The notes: a model not told the origin generated them from the letters alone. A stretch of 64,000 nt of DNA from Chachezhania sediminis (GCF_009765275.1 NZ_VOPH01000007.1:1-64000), one strand, 5' to 3'; counted from the stretch's first letter, positions 54,324-63,622 are shown. Made by a program: numbers and translations.

Positions 54324-55589
54324 CTATCGCGGCAGCGGCCCGGAGAACCCGCGCCCGAGTGCTTCGGCAATGGCGCCGAAGACGCGTCTGGCCGGCAAAG
54401 CGCAACTGATGCCCGTCGGATTGTCTGGCAGCACGGGAGCACCGCTGCAATCGCCCGACTTGATGTCACTGTTGGCCTGCACGACAACCGTGAAGTCCGA
54501 CTCCGTATCGTAGAACACGGCCGTGTTGAAGCCGGGCAGATCCCCGGTATGGCCGACCCAGCCCTCCGCACAGCGCATGCCAAGCCCATAGCCTGCAGGT
54601 TCGGCGAAGGACGTCAGGCGGATTTCCTGTGTCTCGGGCTTCAGCAGACCCTGCCCTGTCCCATAGGCCCGCCCATAGGTCATCAAGTCACCCATGTTCG
54701 AAATCAGCGCACCCGCAGCCCCCAGCCCGGACGGGTTCCAGTGCGTCGTGACGACAGGCGCAGCAGACGCATCCGCGTTGCCCTGCAGGGTGATGCCCTG
54801 AGGAAACGGTTCCGGCATCTCCGTACTTGTGCCCGGCCACGAGGTGTTGTCCATGCCCAGCGGCTGGAAGATCCGGTCCGCGAAGACGTCGGCAATGCTC
54901 TGGCCGGTCACCTTCTCGATCACGAGGCCCAGCAAAATGGTGTTGGTGTTGGAATAGTCATACTCCGCACCCGGCTCGAAGATGGGAGAGCCCGGCAGAG
55001 CGAAGCCCAGCAGATCCTCAGGCGTGTAGACAAGACCAGGTTGTTCCAGGTAGCGCATGAAGAACTCTTCCGACGCGGTATAGCTCAGGACGCCGCTGGT
55101 CATGTTCGCAAGCTGGCGCAGGGTCACGCGATCGCCGTTGGGCACGCCGTCAACATACTGGTCGATCGTGTCTTCGAGCGACACTTTCCCCTCTTCCACA
55201 AGCTGCAACAGCGAAGTGACCGTGAAGGTCTTGGTGACGGAACCGATGCGGGTATGCATGCCCACCTCCATCGGCGCGCCGGTGTCCGGATCGGCCACAC
55301 CCCAGGCCCCCGTCCAGTATCCGTCGGGCGTGAGGACGCCCGCGATGATGCCCGGCGCGGCGGCCTGGCCCAGCGACGCGCGAACGGCGGCGTCAAGTTT
55401 GCTGGCCATGGCATCGGGCAATGGCGTGGTGGTCATGGCCGCGGTCACCGGGTAGGCCGTGACCGCGGCGGGATCTGCCACGCAGGCCTGTGCCACCACC
55501 ATATCAGCCGTAGAGACCATCAGTGCCGACACGACAAGCACCACGCGGGCCAGTTGCCTGGATCTTGAACCTGATCCCATACTCGTCAT
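54324..55589 (-). CDS. Secreted serine hydrolase, beta-lactamase/D-Ala-D-Ala carboxypeptidase family
   Basis: A 421-residue protein. An N-terminal hydrophobic segment (ARVVLVVSALMVSTADMVVAQ) is a signal peptide. The class-C-type active site is complete: S117-x-x-K120 (SVTK), a Tyr-x-Asn motif in YDYSNTNT and HTG in VGHTGDLPG. Substrates could be peptidoglycan peptides, beta-lactams or esters. I preferred ATG 55589, with GGGAG 7 bases before it, to one 18 bases upstream. Neighbours are relics, so it seems to stand alone. Confidence 0.85.
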   Translation of the reverse strand: MTSMGSGSRSRQLARVVLVVSALMVSTADMVVAQACVADPAAVTAYPVTAAMTTTPLPDAMASKLDAAVRASLGQAAAPGIIAGVLTPDGYWTGAWGVADPDTGAPMEVGMHTRIGSVTKTFTVTSLLQLVEEGKVSLEDTIDQYVDGVPNGDRVTLRQLANMTSGVLSYTASEEFFMRYLEQPGLVYTPEDLLGFALPGSPIFEPGAEYDYSNTNTILLGLVIEKVTGQSIADVFADRIFQPLGMDNTSWPGTSTEMPEPFPQGITLQGNADASAAPVVTTHWNPSGLGAAGALISNMGDLMTYGRAYGTGQGLLKPETQEIRLTSFAEPAGYGLGMRCAEGWVGHTGDLPGFNTAVFYDTESDFTVVVQANSDIKSGDCSGAPVLPDNPTGISCALPARRVFGAIAEALGRGFSGPLPR

Positions 55590-55871
55590 CACCGTGCTCC
55601 CATCCATCGCTGATCTCGCGTGACAGCCCTACATTTTCCCTTGGGGGGAACAATCTGGCATACGGTTCAATACTGGTATAAACGCAATCGGCATTGTGAT
55701 GGGCGTTGTTGAAGAACGCTGTCTGCGAAGGATACACATCATGAAGCCCTGCGGTTAGAGGGGGGCGATGTCGTGAAGCTCTTTTCGGGTCTACATCTGG
55801 TCCAGTATCGCGGTCGTCGCCCCGTCACTGATCAGCGCGGCATCAAGCCGTTCTAAGCTCCTCCCCATCAC

Positions 55872-56290
55872 CTGGACAGTTTCCGGGGTTATTTAAGCTA
55901 CTCTCTGCCTCTGCTGGCCGATTTCGATCTGGTTGAAGTTGACCACGGCGGGCGGCTGTTCGCCATGGGCGGCGTGGGGCCGTTGGTTGTTGTGGAAGGT
56001 GATCCATCGGCCGGCGCCGGCCTTGGCTTGCGAGCCGGTCTCCCAAGCGTGCAGCTAGACGCACTCACACTTCAGGGACCGCCAGAGGCGCTCAATGATT
56101 ATGTTGTCGAGGCAGCGCCCCTTGCCGTCCATCCGTCGCCCGGAAGGGCATTGCGAAGCAATGTCCCGAGAGGGGGGATCCGGACGCCGATCCGTTTCAG
56201 CTGGTCGGCCCAGGCGAAGGACGAAAACTGCGAGCCTTGGTCCGTATTCAAGATCTCGGGCGGGCCGAAGCGGTAGTCCGGGCACATTCG
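55872..56290 (-). pseudogene. IS3-family transposase (OrfB) C-terminal fragment
   Basis: The integrase-core sequence FGPPEILNTDQGSQFSSFAW, QLKRIGVRI and then MDGKGRCLDNIIIERLWRSL is that of IS3-family OrfB, containing the DDE-type Asp and Glu positions. A roughly 41-44-base insert at 56133-56176 separates GVRI from MDGKG and breaks the frame. A second frameshift follows after KCECV. The N-terminal half is missing. Confidence 0.75.
56133..56176 (-). repeat. Palindromic insert, copy 1 (inside IS3-type transposase)
   Basis: Read on the minus strand, the insert begins CCTCTCGGGACATTGCT, then CGCAATGCCCT. The arms GGGCATTGC and GCAATGTCCC can pair. Over about 36 bases it differs from copy 2 at 57068-57107 at only three positions. 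Both lie directly after GATC of the host gene. Confidence 0.65.
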
Positions 56291-56402
56291 CAGCCGCGAC
56301 CGTCGTCATCCGGTCCTGCGTTACCTGGCTCAATACCTCGATCCGGTTCAACGCGCGCTCGCTCATCGCAATCCATCCCACCGCCACGCTCCATTCCTGC
56401 AC
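56291..56402 (-). pseudogene. ISNCY-type transposase N-terminal fragment
   Basis: About 35 residues (VGWIAMSERALNRIEVLSQV, TQDRMTTVAAANV) match the start of ISNCY/IS1202-type transposases, and then the frame passes directly into the out-of-frame IS3 fragment. The junction shows one element interrupting or replacing the other. Confidence 0.6.
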
Positions 56403-56645
56403 CGACAGGGAAGTGTCACACTTCTACTTTGCACATGTGGGACATTCTAACGTTGCGGTCACACTTTCCCGTTCTGGAATCAGTCTTATGTGAATTATAG
56501 AGAAACGATTTCTGCCGATGCTTTTCGCGGCCCATAGCACCGACGCCGCATCGACCCCTCTGCAGCCAGGGGAAGTTTTGCGGAGAATGGTAGCGCTGCT
56601 GACCTAAATTCGGTATACTGTATGTATGGTTTTCCCACCGCGAAT

Positions 56646-57297
56646 AGCTCTGTTGCACAAATCCGGTGCGGGATTCACCCCATGAATCCAGCGTGGTAGC
56701 TGGGGTGCATGAGCAGCCCCACACTCCCAAACTACAAGACCAGGAACTGGCCAGCCTACAATGAAGCGCTCAAGCGCCGGGGCTCGCTGACGATCTGGTT
56801 CGATCCCGAGATGAGTTGGGAGGCCGCGCAGACAGGCAGGCGTGGCCGCCAGCAGAGCGACACCGATGCCGCCATACAGACGTGCCTCTCGATGAAGGTG
56901 CTGTTCCAGATGGCGCTCCGACAGACGACCGGGTTCGTCGAAATCTGCTGCGGCTGGTTGGCCTCGACTGGACGGTGCCCAACTTCAGCACGCTGTCGCG
57001 CCGCCAGAAGACTCTGGCCGTCAATATCCCGTATCGCGGCTCCAAGGGGCCGTTGCACCTGCTGATCCCTCTCGGGACATTGCTGCGCAATGCCCTGCCC
57101 GGCAGTGGACAGCACCGGCCTCGAGGTCGAGGGCGAATGGCACGCCCGCAAGCATGGCGGTCCCAAACGGGTTCGCCATTGTCGCTCGGACCAATGGCGC
57201 GACAAGGCTCACCTGGCGCAAGATCCATCTCGGGACTGATGAGGAAACACTGGAGGTCCGCGCTGTCGAGGTCACTGGGATACCGCTGTAGACAGCG
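56646..57297 (+). pseudogene. IS5/IS903-group transposase relic
   Basis: The left end carries CTCTGTTGCACAAAT (56648), an IS5-type terminal repeat. The coding part matches IS903-group transposases: NWPAYNEALKRRGSLTIWFD, then, after a frameshift near 56940, LVGLDWTVPNFSTLSRRQKT and YRGSKGPLHLLI. A 40-base insert (57068-57107) comes before DSTGLEVEGEWHARKHGG, which resumes in a third frame. It ends at about EVRAVEVTG without the C-terminal part. Confidence 0.78.
57068..57107 (+). repeat. Palindromic insert, copy 2 (inside IS5-type transposase)
   Basis: The 40-base insert starts CCTCTCGGGACATTGCTGCG and lies between the codons for HLLI and DSTGLEV of the transposase. It encodes PLGTLLRNALPG in the frame that also reads through copy 1. 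GCATTGC/GCAATGC arms give a hairpin. Confidence 0.65.
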
Positions 57298-57309
57298 GTC
57301 AATGCTGAG

Positions 57310-57610
57310 AGTGTCAGGTGCGGGATGGACGGCTGAAGGCCATAGAGGCAGTCATCAAGCGCAGCAGCGTGTGGCACCGAAACGCGACGATGGCCGCCTC
57401 CTCAGCCTCCGTGAGGACCGTCGAACGTGGCTCCTTTGGGCCGGTCTTGAGATCATCGACCGTCTGCCGTTTACGCCACTTCGCAACCGTCTTCGGATTG
57501 ATCCCGAGCTCCCTGCTCAACGCCGCGAGCGAGGCTTCCGATCACTGTTTTGCAGCTCTGACGACGTACGTGCCCTCTCATGGCTTGCTGCGCAAACCAC
57601 CGCCGGGTGA
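57310..57610 (-). pseudogene. IS481-type transposase N-terminal fragment
   Basis: Minus-strand residues SEASLAALSRELGINPKTVA, KWRKRQTVDDLKTGPKEPRS, TVLTEAEEAAIVAFRCHTLL and LDDCLYGLQPSIPHLT match the helix-turn-helix N-terminus of IS481-type transposases, in two frames. A stop codon lies just before SEASL. Similarity ends at about 57310, at the junction with the IS5 relic. Confidence 0.72.
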
Positions 57611-57702
57611 CAGCATGTGGCGCTCCCGCGCCGAACTTGTCCCGAAATGCTTCCTTCCATTCCGAAGAAAAGATCACGCCATCAAACCGTGGGATCAAAC
57701 AC

Positions 57703-59616
57703 CTAGGGTTCGACAATGGCGAAATTGCCGAAGACCGGCGCCATGCAATCGAACAGACCCTTCAGGGCTGCGGGGTTGCCGGCGATCCGGGCCCGGCCGT
57801 CGGCCATCAGGTCCGGCAGGGTGACCGCACGCGCGATCAGCTGGTTCAGGTCGGACCGCCGAATATCCAGCACCACGTCGGCCACGGCCCCGTTCCCCTC
57901 TGAAGCGCTGATAGGGACATGGGTCAGGGCGCAATTGCGCAGGGTGGCCCGCCGCGCCCGGTCCAGGTCGGTGAACCGGAAGTCCAGCACCAGCGACACG
58001 CCCTCTGCCTTCGACGGATCGACCCAGGTGCCCATCAGGTCGAACAGCTGCGCCTCGGTGATCGATTGCAGCGCCGATCCCGGCCGGGCCGCTGCCTTGG
58101 GCATCTCGCGGATCCCGTGGCGCAGCTCCTGCGCGCCGAACAGGTAGCTGTTCCGCCAGGTGGCGCATTCCGACAGATAGCCCAGCTGTTCATAGGCATC
58201 CGCCAGCAGTTGCCGCGCGCCGTCATGGCCGGGATCGGCAAAGACCGCGTCGTTCATGACCTGCGCCACCCAGCGATAGTTGCCTGCCTCGAAATCCGCC
58301 TGCGCCCGGGCGACGACCGCGTCGATGCCGCCCATGTATTCCATCAGCTTGGCCCCGGTTTCCACCGGCGGCAGCGGGTCCAGATGCGCCGGCACCGCAT
58401 CGTACCACCCCATGTAGAACTGGTAGATCGCCTTCACGTTATGCCGAAGCGAGCCGTAGTAGCCCCGCGCATGCCAGTGCCGCGCGATGGAATCGGGCAA
58501 CGTGATCTGGTCCGCGATCTCGTGCGGGGTCAGGCCCTGGTTGATCATCCGGACGGTCTGATCGTGCACGAACTTGTACAGGTCGCGCTGCACTTCGAGG
58601 TAGTCGCGCACCGCGTCCCTGCCGAAGACGGGCCAGTGGTGCTGGCCGATCAGGACATTCGCCCCGTCGCCCCACATCTCGAGCGCTTCCGAGATGTAGT
58701 GCGTCCAGTTCAGCGCGTTGCGCACCTGCGCGCCACGGAAGGGCAGCAGGTTGTGAAAGTTGTGGACCGCGTTTTCCGCCAGGTTCAGCACGCCCAGGGC
58801 CGGCAGGAAGATGTGCATCTCGGCCGGCGCCTCGGTTTCCGGGGCCATCTGGAATTCGAAGGTCACGCCGTCGATCTCGCGCGTGTCGCCGGTGGCACAG
58901 ATCAGGTCCGTAGGGGCCACCAGCACCGCCTGCCCGCCCGCATAGGTCTTGCCAAGGCCGTTGTCCACGTGGCCCTGCTGCCCCGGCGGCAGGAAGATCC
59001 CGAATTGGTAGAACGCGCGCCGGCGCATGGCATTGCCGGCCAGCACGTTTTCCGACACCGCGTGTTCCATGAACTGGTCCGGCGCGATCAGCGGGATGCG
59101 TCCGCTGGTGAAATCCTCGCGCCCGGCCACGCCCAGCACGCCACCCCAGTGGTCGGTATGGGTATGGGTCAGGATCACGGCCGAAACCGGCCGGTTGCCC
59201 CGGTTCCTGCGATAAAGTGCCAGCCCGGCCTGCGCGCCTTCGACCGTCGAAAGGGCGTCGATGACGATGACCCCGGTCTTGCCTTCCACGATGGTCATGT
59301 TGGCCAGGTCCATGCCGCGGATCTGGTAGACGCCTTCCACCACCTCGAACAGGCCGTGAATCATGTTCAGCCGCGCCTGCCGCCACAGGCTGGGATTCAC
59401 CGTGTCGGGACAGTCATCGCCATCGATGAAGCCGTAGGGCGCCAGCGACCAGGCAGTCTTTCCCGCCTCGTTGTCATAGGCCGCGTCCGGCAGGGCATCC
59501 ATCCGCCCGCGGATCGCATCGTCGAAATCGCGCGTGTCTTCCATCGGAAGCGTCCGCGCAAAAGCCGCCTGACGCTGGATCGTCGTGGCACTTGCAGGTT
59601 GTGAAGTCCGGGTCAC
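57703..59616 (-). CDS. Alkyl/aryl-sulfatase (SdsA1/BDS1 family)
   Basis: A 637-residue Zn-dependent sulfatase of the metallo-beta-lactamase fold. The zinc motif is H151, H153, D155 and H156 (THTHTDHWGG), with GQHHWPVFGRD further on; a dimerisation region and a C-terminal SCP2-like domain (VVLDIRRSDLNQLIARAVTL) follow. Members hydrolyse primary alkyl sulfates to alcohol and sulfate. The GTG at 59616 has GGGAGGA at 7 bases; the open frame upstream runs through the operator region. No signal peptide is seen, so it acts in the cytoplasm and needs an importer. Confidence 0.9.
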   Translation of the reverse strand: MTRTSQPASATTIQRQAAFARTLPMEDTRDFDDAIRGRMDALPDAAYDNEAGKTAWSLAPYGFIDGDDCPDTVNPSLWRQARLNMIHGLFEVVEGVYQIRGMDLANMTIVEGKTGVIVIDALSTVEGAQAGLALYRRNRGNRPVSAVILTHTHTDHWGGVLGVAGREDFTSGRIPLIAPDQFMEHAVSENVLAGNAMRRRAFYQFGIFLPPGQQGHVDNGLGKTYAGGQAVLVAPTDLICATGDTREIDGVTFEFQMAPETEAPAEMHIFLPALGVLNLAENAVHNFHNLLPFRGAQVRNALNWTHYISEALEMWGDGANVLIGQHHWPVFGRDAVRDYLEVQRDLYKFVHDQTVRMINQGLTPHEIADQITLPDSIARHWHARGYYGSLRHNVKAIYQFYMGWYDAVPAHLDPLPPVETGAKLMEYMGGIDAVVARAQADFEAGNYRWVAQVMNDAVFADPGHDGARQLLADAYEQLGYLSECATWRNSYLFGAQELRHGIREMPKAAARPGSALQSITEAQLFDLMGTWVDPSKAEGVSLVLDFRFTDLDRARRATLRNCALTHVPISASEGNGAVADVVLDIRRSDLNQLIARAVTLPDLMADGRARIAGNPAALKGLFDCMAPVFGNFAIVEP

Positions 59617-59711
59617 GGTCTTGTCCTCCCATCCCCGTCGCCGCCGTTCCGCGGCGCGATCATGTTTCGCACCGAAGAACGGTGTTGCTTTTGACGCACG
59701 AATCCTTAACA

Positions 59712-59758
59712 TGAATCCGAATTCAGGTTCAATGCTCATCAAATTGAATCGTGATTCA
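59712..59758. promoter_or_regulatory. Twin TetR operators between sulfatase and regulator
   Basis: TGAATCCGAATTCA (59712-59725) and TGAATCGTGATTCA (59745-59758) are near-perfect palindromes built on TGAAT..ATTCA, 33 bases apart centre to centre (about three helical turns). The second is exact around a 2-base centre. They lie 24-70 bases upstream of the TetR gene and about 100 bases upstream of the sulfatase. Confidence 0.65.
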
Positions 59759-59781
59759 GGTTACGGAGGGGGCCAGACGAC

Positions 59782-60477
59782 ATGCAGGACAGCGCAAGCG
59801 ATTCAGCCGACAGGGTGCGCCCTGCCCTGCAGGCCCGCAGCCAGGAAAAGCTGCGCCTGATGCTGAAGGCCGGTCGCGACCTGATCGAGGAGAAGGGTTT
59901 CGCCAAGACCCATATCGGCGACATCGCGCAGCGGGCCGGCTGTTCGGTGGGGATCTTCTATGAACGCTTCGGCAACAAGGAGACGTTCTTCACCTACCTG
60001 CTGGAAACCATCAGCGACGACACGACCCGTCAGATCCACGACTTCCTGACGCCCGAGAAATGGGATGGCGTCGCCACGCGCGAGCTGATCCGCCAGGTGG
60101 TCCGCGGCTATGTCCGCTGGTTCCGCGAGAACCGCGGCCTTTACACCGCGGCCCTGTCGACCCCGATCGAGGGCGGCCAGAACTTCACCCCCTTCCGCCG
60201 GCAGTTCGTGGCGCTCAGCACCGCGCTGGCGGCCCTGCTGGAAGACCGGCGGGCCGACCTGGACTGTGCCGACATCACCGCCACGGTCTGGTTCCAGATG
60301 CAGATGATGAACGGCACGCTGGCGGTTGCCGGCTTCACCCAGCTGGTCATGGCCGACGGCGCCCGGGTCGAGGGCGATCGCAGCATCGGGATCGACGAAC
60401 ACGAGATGGTGACGCAGCTGGTCGCCTCGTTCCTCAGCGGGCTGGGCCTGCGCACGCAGACGGAGACACGGCCATGA
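59782..60477 (+). CDS. TetR/AcrR-family regulator of the alkyl-sulfate module
   Basis: A 231-residue regulator with helix-turn-helix residues THIGDIAQRAGCSVGIFYERF (about 43-63), followed by GNKETFF. The ligand domain is unassigned; an alcohol, an alkyl sulfate or a fatty acyl derivative is a reasonable guess. It overlaps the GMC gene by 4 bases and diverges from the sulfatase gene. The TGAAT palindromes are its probable sites. Confidence 0.9.
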   Translation: MQDSASDSADRVRPALQARSQEKLRLMLKAGRDLIEEKGFAKTHIGDIAQRAGCSVGIFYERFGNKETFFTYLLETISDDTTRQIHDFLTPEKWDGVATRELIRQVVRGYVRWFRENRGLYTAALSTPIEGGQNFTPFRRQFVALSTALAALLEDRRADLDCADITATVWFQMQMMNGTLAVAGFTQLVMADGARVEGDRSIGIDEHEMVTQLVASFLSGLGLRTQTETRP

Positions 60478-62078
60478 CGGCCCCGGCCCACGCCTTCGAC
60501 TACATCGTCATCGGGGCCGGTTCCGCCGGCTGCGTGATGGCCAACCGGCTGAGCGCCGATCCCGCCGCCCGCGTCCTGCTGCTCGAGGCCGGCGGCCCGG
60601 ACAAGAGCCCGTTCATCCACATGCCGGCGGGCATCAACCGGGTGAAGGACAACCCCCGGACCGACTGGATCCACCAGACGACACCGCAGGACGGGCTGGC
60701 CGACCGCGTGATCCCGATCCCGCGGGGCAAGGGCCTGGGCGGATCGTCCAACATCAACGCGATGGTCTATATCCGTGGGCAAAGGCAGGATTACGACGAC
60801 TGGGCCGCCGAAGGCTGCGACGGCTGGGGCTATGACGATGTCCTGCCCTATTTCATCCGGTCCGAGGACAACCGCTGCGCCCAAAAGGACGCGGGTTTTC
60901 ACGGCACGGACGGTCCGCTGACCGTGTCGGACCGGCCCTATACCCACCCGCTGTCGGACATCTTCGTCGAAGCGGCGGTCGAGGCCGGCCTGCCCTACAA
61001 TGCAGATTTCAACGGCCACCACCAGGAAGGGGCCGGCCGCTATGCCGTGACCCAGCGGGACGCGCGCCGGTGCAGCGCGGCGGTGGCCTATCTGCGCCCC
61101 GTGATGGGTCGCGGCAACCTGACGGTCGAGACCGGCGCCCACATCACCGCGCTGGAGATGCAGGGCGACAGGGTCACCGGTGTCACCTACCGGCAGAACG
61201 GAAGGATGATCACCGCCAGCGCGGCGGGCGAAGTCATCCTGGCCGCCGGGGCGATCAGCTCTCCCCATATCCTGATGCTGTCGGGGATCGGACCGGCCGA
61301 CGATCTGCACACCATGGGCATTCGGGTCCATCACGACCTGCCCGGCGTGGGCCAGAACCTTCAGGACCACCTGAACCTGTCGCTGCTCCACCGCACGAAG
61401 GACCCGGTCACCCTGGCCGGCATCGGCAAGGGGGCAAAGGCCATCGGCGCGCTGGCGCAGTACCTGTGGAACAGGACCGGCCCCGGCACGACGAACGGCG
61501 CGGAATCCGGTGCGTTCTGGGCCTCGCCCGCCAGCAACGGCCGGCCGGATATCCAGATGCATTTCATCCCGATGATGCTGGGCGAGAACATGCAGGACGT
61601 GGGCATCCACGGGATCACCATCCATGCCTGCAACCTGCGCCCGGCGGACCGTGGCACGCTGACCCTGCAAAGCGCCGATCCCTTCGCCGCACCGCTGATC
61701 GACAACCGCTTCCTGCACAGCGACCGGGACATGGAAAAGATGCGCCACGGCCTGGACTGCGCGCGCGAAATCGCGGCGACCGGTCCGCTGGCCCGGATCC
61801 TGTCGGACGAGTTCGCCCCCGGCGCCGACGCCCGGGGTGCGGCGGAACTGGACGCGTTCATCCGCCGGACGGCGGAAACGGAATACCACCCCTCGGGCAC
61901 CTGCAAGATGGGCGTAGACGACATGGCCGTCGTCGGCCCCGACCTGAAGGTGCGGGGGATGGCCAACCTGCGGGTGGCCGATGCCTCGGTCATGCCAAGC
62001 CTTGTCAGCGGCAACACCAATGCCCCCTGCATCATGATCGGCGAAAAGGCGGCCGACCTGATCCTAGGGGCCGCCTGA
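60474..62078 (+). CDS. GMC-family FAD-dependent alcohol/choline dehydrogenase
   Basis: A 534-residue GMC oxidoreductase. FAD fold YIVIGAGSAGCVMANRLS, GMC signature GKGLGGSSNINAMVYIRG, catalytic H472 (EYHPSGTCKMG) and N514 (SGNTNAP) are present. It would oxidise a primary alcohol to aldehyde, as AlkJ does; here the natural substrate is the alcohol released by the sulfatase. Its ATG overlaps the TetR stop. Confidence 0.9.
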   Translation: MTAPAHAFDYIVIGAGSAGCVMANRLSADPAARVLLLEAGGPDKSPFIHMPAGINRVKDNPRTDWIHQTTPQDGLADRVIPIPRGKGLGGSSNINAMVYIRGQRQDYDDWAAEGCDGWGYDDVLPYFIRSEDNRCAQKDAGFHGTDGPLTVSDRPYTHPLSDIFVEAAVEAGLPYNADFNGHHQEGAGRYAVTQRDARRCSAAVAYLRPVMGRGNLTVETGAHITALEMQGDRVTGVTYRQNGRMITASAAGEVILAAGAISSPHILMLSGIGPADDLHTMGIRVHHDLPGVGQNLQDHLNLSLLHRTKDPVTLAGIGKGAKAIGALAQYLWNRTGPGTTNGAESGAFWASPASNGRPDIQMHFIPMMLGENMQDVGIHGITIHACNLRPADRGTLTLQSADPFAAPLIDNRFLHSDRDMEKMRHGLDCAREIAATGPLARILSDEFAPGADARGAAELDAFIRRTAETEYHPSGTCKMGVDDMAVVGPDLKVRGMANLRVADASVMPSLVSGNTNAPCIMIGEKAADLILGAA

Positions 62079-62106
62079 CCCGACACGCAATCTCTAGGAG
62101 GAGAGA

Positions 62107-63105
62107 ATGAAGTTGAAGTCCCTGGCCGCCCTTGCGGCTCTGATGACCAGTGTCTGCGCGGCATCGGTCGCCACCGCGACCGAGCTGAAATATGCATCGT
62201 CCGCGCCGTCGAATTCCCCCTGGGCCAAGCTGATCGATGTCCTGGTCCAGGATACCGATACCAGGACCGGCGGCGACCTGAAGATCGTGCCCTTCCTGAA
62301 CAGCCAGCTGGGCGACGAGGCCACGGTGATCCAGCAGGTCGCCCGCGGCCGGGTCGAGATGGGCGGCTTTTCCATCACCGCCGCGGCGGTGGTCGTGCCG
62401 GAACTGGGCCTTCTGAACGCGCCCTTCCTGTGGGACAGCACCGACCAGGCCGCCTGCGCGCTGGACGAACACCTGCAGACCTCGCTGCGGCCCTATTTCG
62501 AAAAGCGCGGCCTGGTTAACATGTCCTGGGGCGAAACCGGGTATCAGCGCATCTTCGCGGACACGCCCGTCGAAACGGTCGAGGACCTGCAGGCGCTGAA
62601 GATCCGCGTGTCCCCGGCCAAGGGGTCGGTCGATGCGTTCAAGGCCATCGGCGTCAACGGCGTGATCCTGCCCCTGACCGAGATCAACTCGGGCCTGCAG
62701 ACCGGGCTGTTCGACGCGGCCGAACTGAACATCACCTTCGGCGTGATGACCGGTGCAGGCAAGCTGGCCCCGGTGGTGACACGGACCGACCACGTCTACC
62801 TGCCGTCGCTGACCGTGGTGTCCAAGCGCGCCTTCGACAAGCTGCCGCCCGAGCAGCAGGAGGTGCTGATGACCGCCTCGGTTCCGGGCCCTGAACAACG
62901 CCGGACAGTTCAGTCGGTCGAAGCCGCGCTGACGCAGAAGCTGGTGGCCGAAGGCGGATCCATCGTCGACATGGCCCCGGGCGAACGCGACAGGCTGCGC
63001 GACGAGATGGTGAAATCGTGGCCCCAGCTTGTGAAGGACATCGGCAATGACGCGCCCGAGGTCTGGCAACTGATCCAGGACGCCAAGGCGGCGTGCAGCG
63101 ACTGA
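62107..63105 (+). CDS. TRAP transporter substrate-binding protein, DctP family
   Basis: A 332-residue periplasmic protein. The start follows AGGAGGAG; a signal peptide (KSLAALAALMTSVCAASVATA) precedes ELKYASSAPSNSPWAK. The central ALKIRVSPAKGSVDAFKAIG segment contains the Arg that binds the ligand's carboxylate or sulfate in DctP proteins. It is the extracytoplasmic receptor of the transporter encoded next. Confidence 0.9.
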   Translation: MKLKSLAALAALMTSVCAASVATATELKYASSAPSNSPWAKLIDVLVQDTDTRTGGDLKIVPFLNSQLGDEATVIQQVARGRVEMGGFSITAAAVVVPELGLLNAPFLWDSTDQAACALDEHLQTSLRPYFEKRGLVNMSWGETGYQRIFADTPVETVEDLQALKIRVSPAKGSVDAFKAIGVNGVILPLTEINSGLQTGLFDAAELNITFGVMTGAGKLAPVVTRTDHVYLPSLTVVSKRAFDKLPPEQQEVLMTASVPGPEQRRTVQSVEAALTQKLVAEGGSIVDMAPGERDRLRDEMVKSWPQLVKDIGNDAPEVWQLIQDAKAACSD

Positions 63106-63130
63106 CGCGACACCAGCCGGGACGAGGTCC

Positions 63131-63622
63131 ATGTTCAAGAACATCCTGATCTGGCTGCGGCGCGTCGAAGGCGCCGTCGCAGCCCTGGCCTTCGTCATGG
63201 CCGCCGGCGCGGTGCTGTCGGATGTCGTGGCGCGGGAAATCTTTGCCAGCAGCCTGTGGGGCGCGACCAAGTTCGCGGTCTTCTGCGCCGCCGTCGCGGG
63301 TTTCCTGGGCATCGGCCTTGCCACCGACAACGGCATGCACCTGCGCCCCAGCTTTGCCGACGGGCTGGTCCCCGCAGGGCTGGAGCCGGCGATGGCACGG
63401 CTGGCACCCTGGCTGACCGCGGGCTTCTACTTTGCCGCGGCCTGGGTCAGCTATCTCTATGTCCGGGAAAGCTACGAGTTCGGGCAGGCCGCGCCCGTGC
63501 TGGACTGGCCGCTCTGGATCATCCAGGTGGTCATGCCCTATGCCTTTCTGTCCAATGGCATCCGCCAGACGATCTACGGCATCGACCCGCGCCTGGCGCC
63601 CGAAACCGCGGGGCTGTTCTGA
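63131..63622 (+). CDS. TRAP transporter small membrane subunit, DctQ family
   Basis: A 163-residue protein with four hydrophobic helices (first at AVAALAFVMAAGAVLSDVVA). DctQ-type features are LWGATKFAVFCAAVAGFLG and the C-terminal VMPYAFLSNGIRQ. It joins the large DctM channel. The stop overlaps the DctM start (TGATG). Confidence 0.87.
   Translation: MFKNILIWLRRVEGAVAALAFVMAAGAVLSDVVAREIFASSLWGATKFAVFCAAVAGFLGIGLATDNGMHLRPSFADGLVPAGLEPAMARLAPWLTAGFYFAAAWVSYLYVRESYEFGQAAPVLDWPLWIIQVVMPYAFLSNGIRQTIYGIDPRLAPETAGLF

Larger units (their letters stand above)
55608..57702. mobile_element. Insertion-sequence graveyard
   Basis: This 2.1-kb stretch has no intact gene. It is a patchwork of at least four transposase fragments: IS3-type, ISNCY-type, IS5/IS903-type and IS481-type, in both orientations and abutting each other. 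They are listed separately. It marks the junction between the serine hydrolase and the alkyl-sulfatase module. Confidence 0.75.

Noticed and set aside
54117-55568. 483-codon plus-strand open frame opposite the serine hydrolase
   Set aside because: The minus-strand gene has a signal peptide and complete active-site motifs; the plus-strand reading does not, apart from its first 60 codons, which I mention as an unassigned frame.
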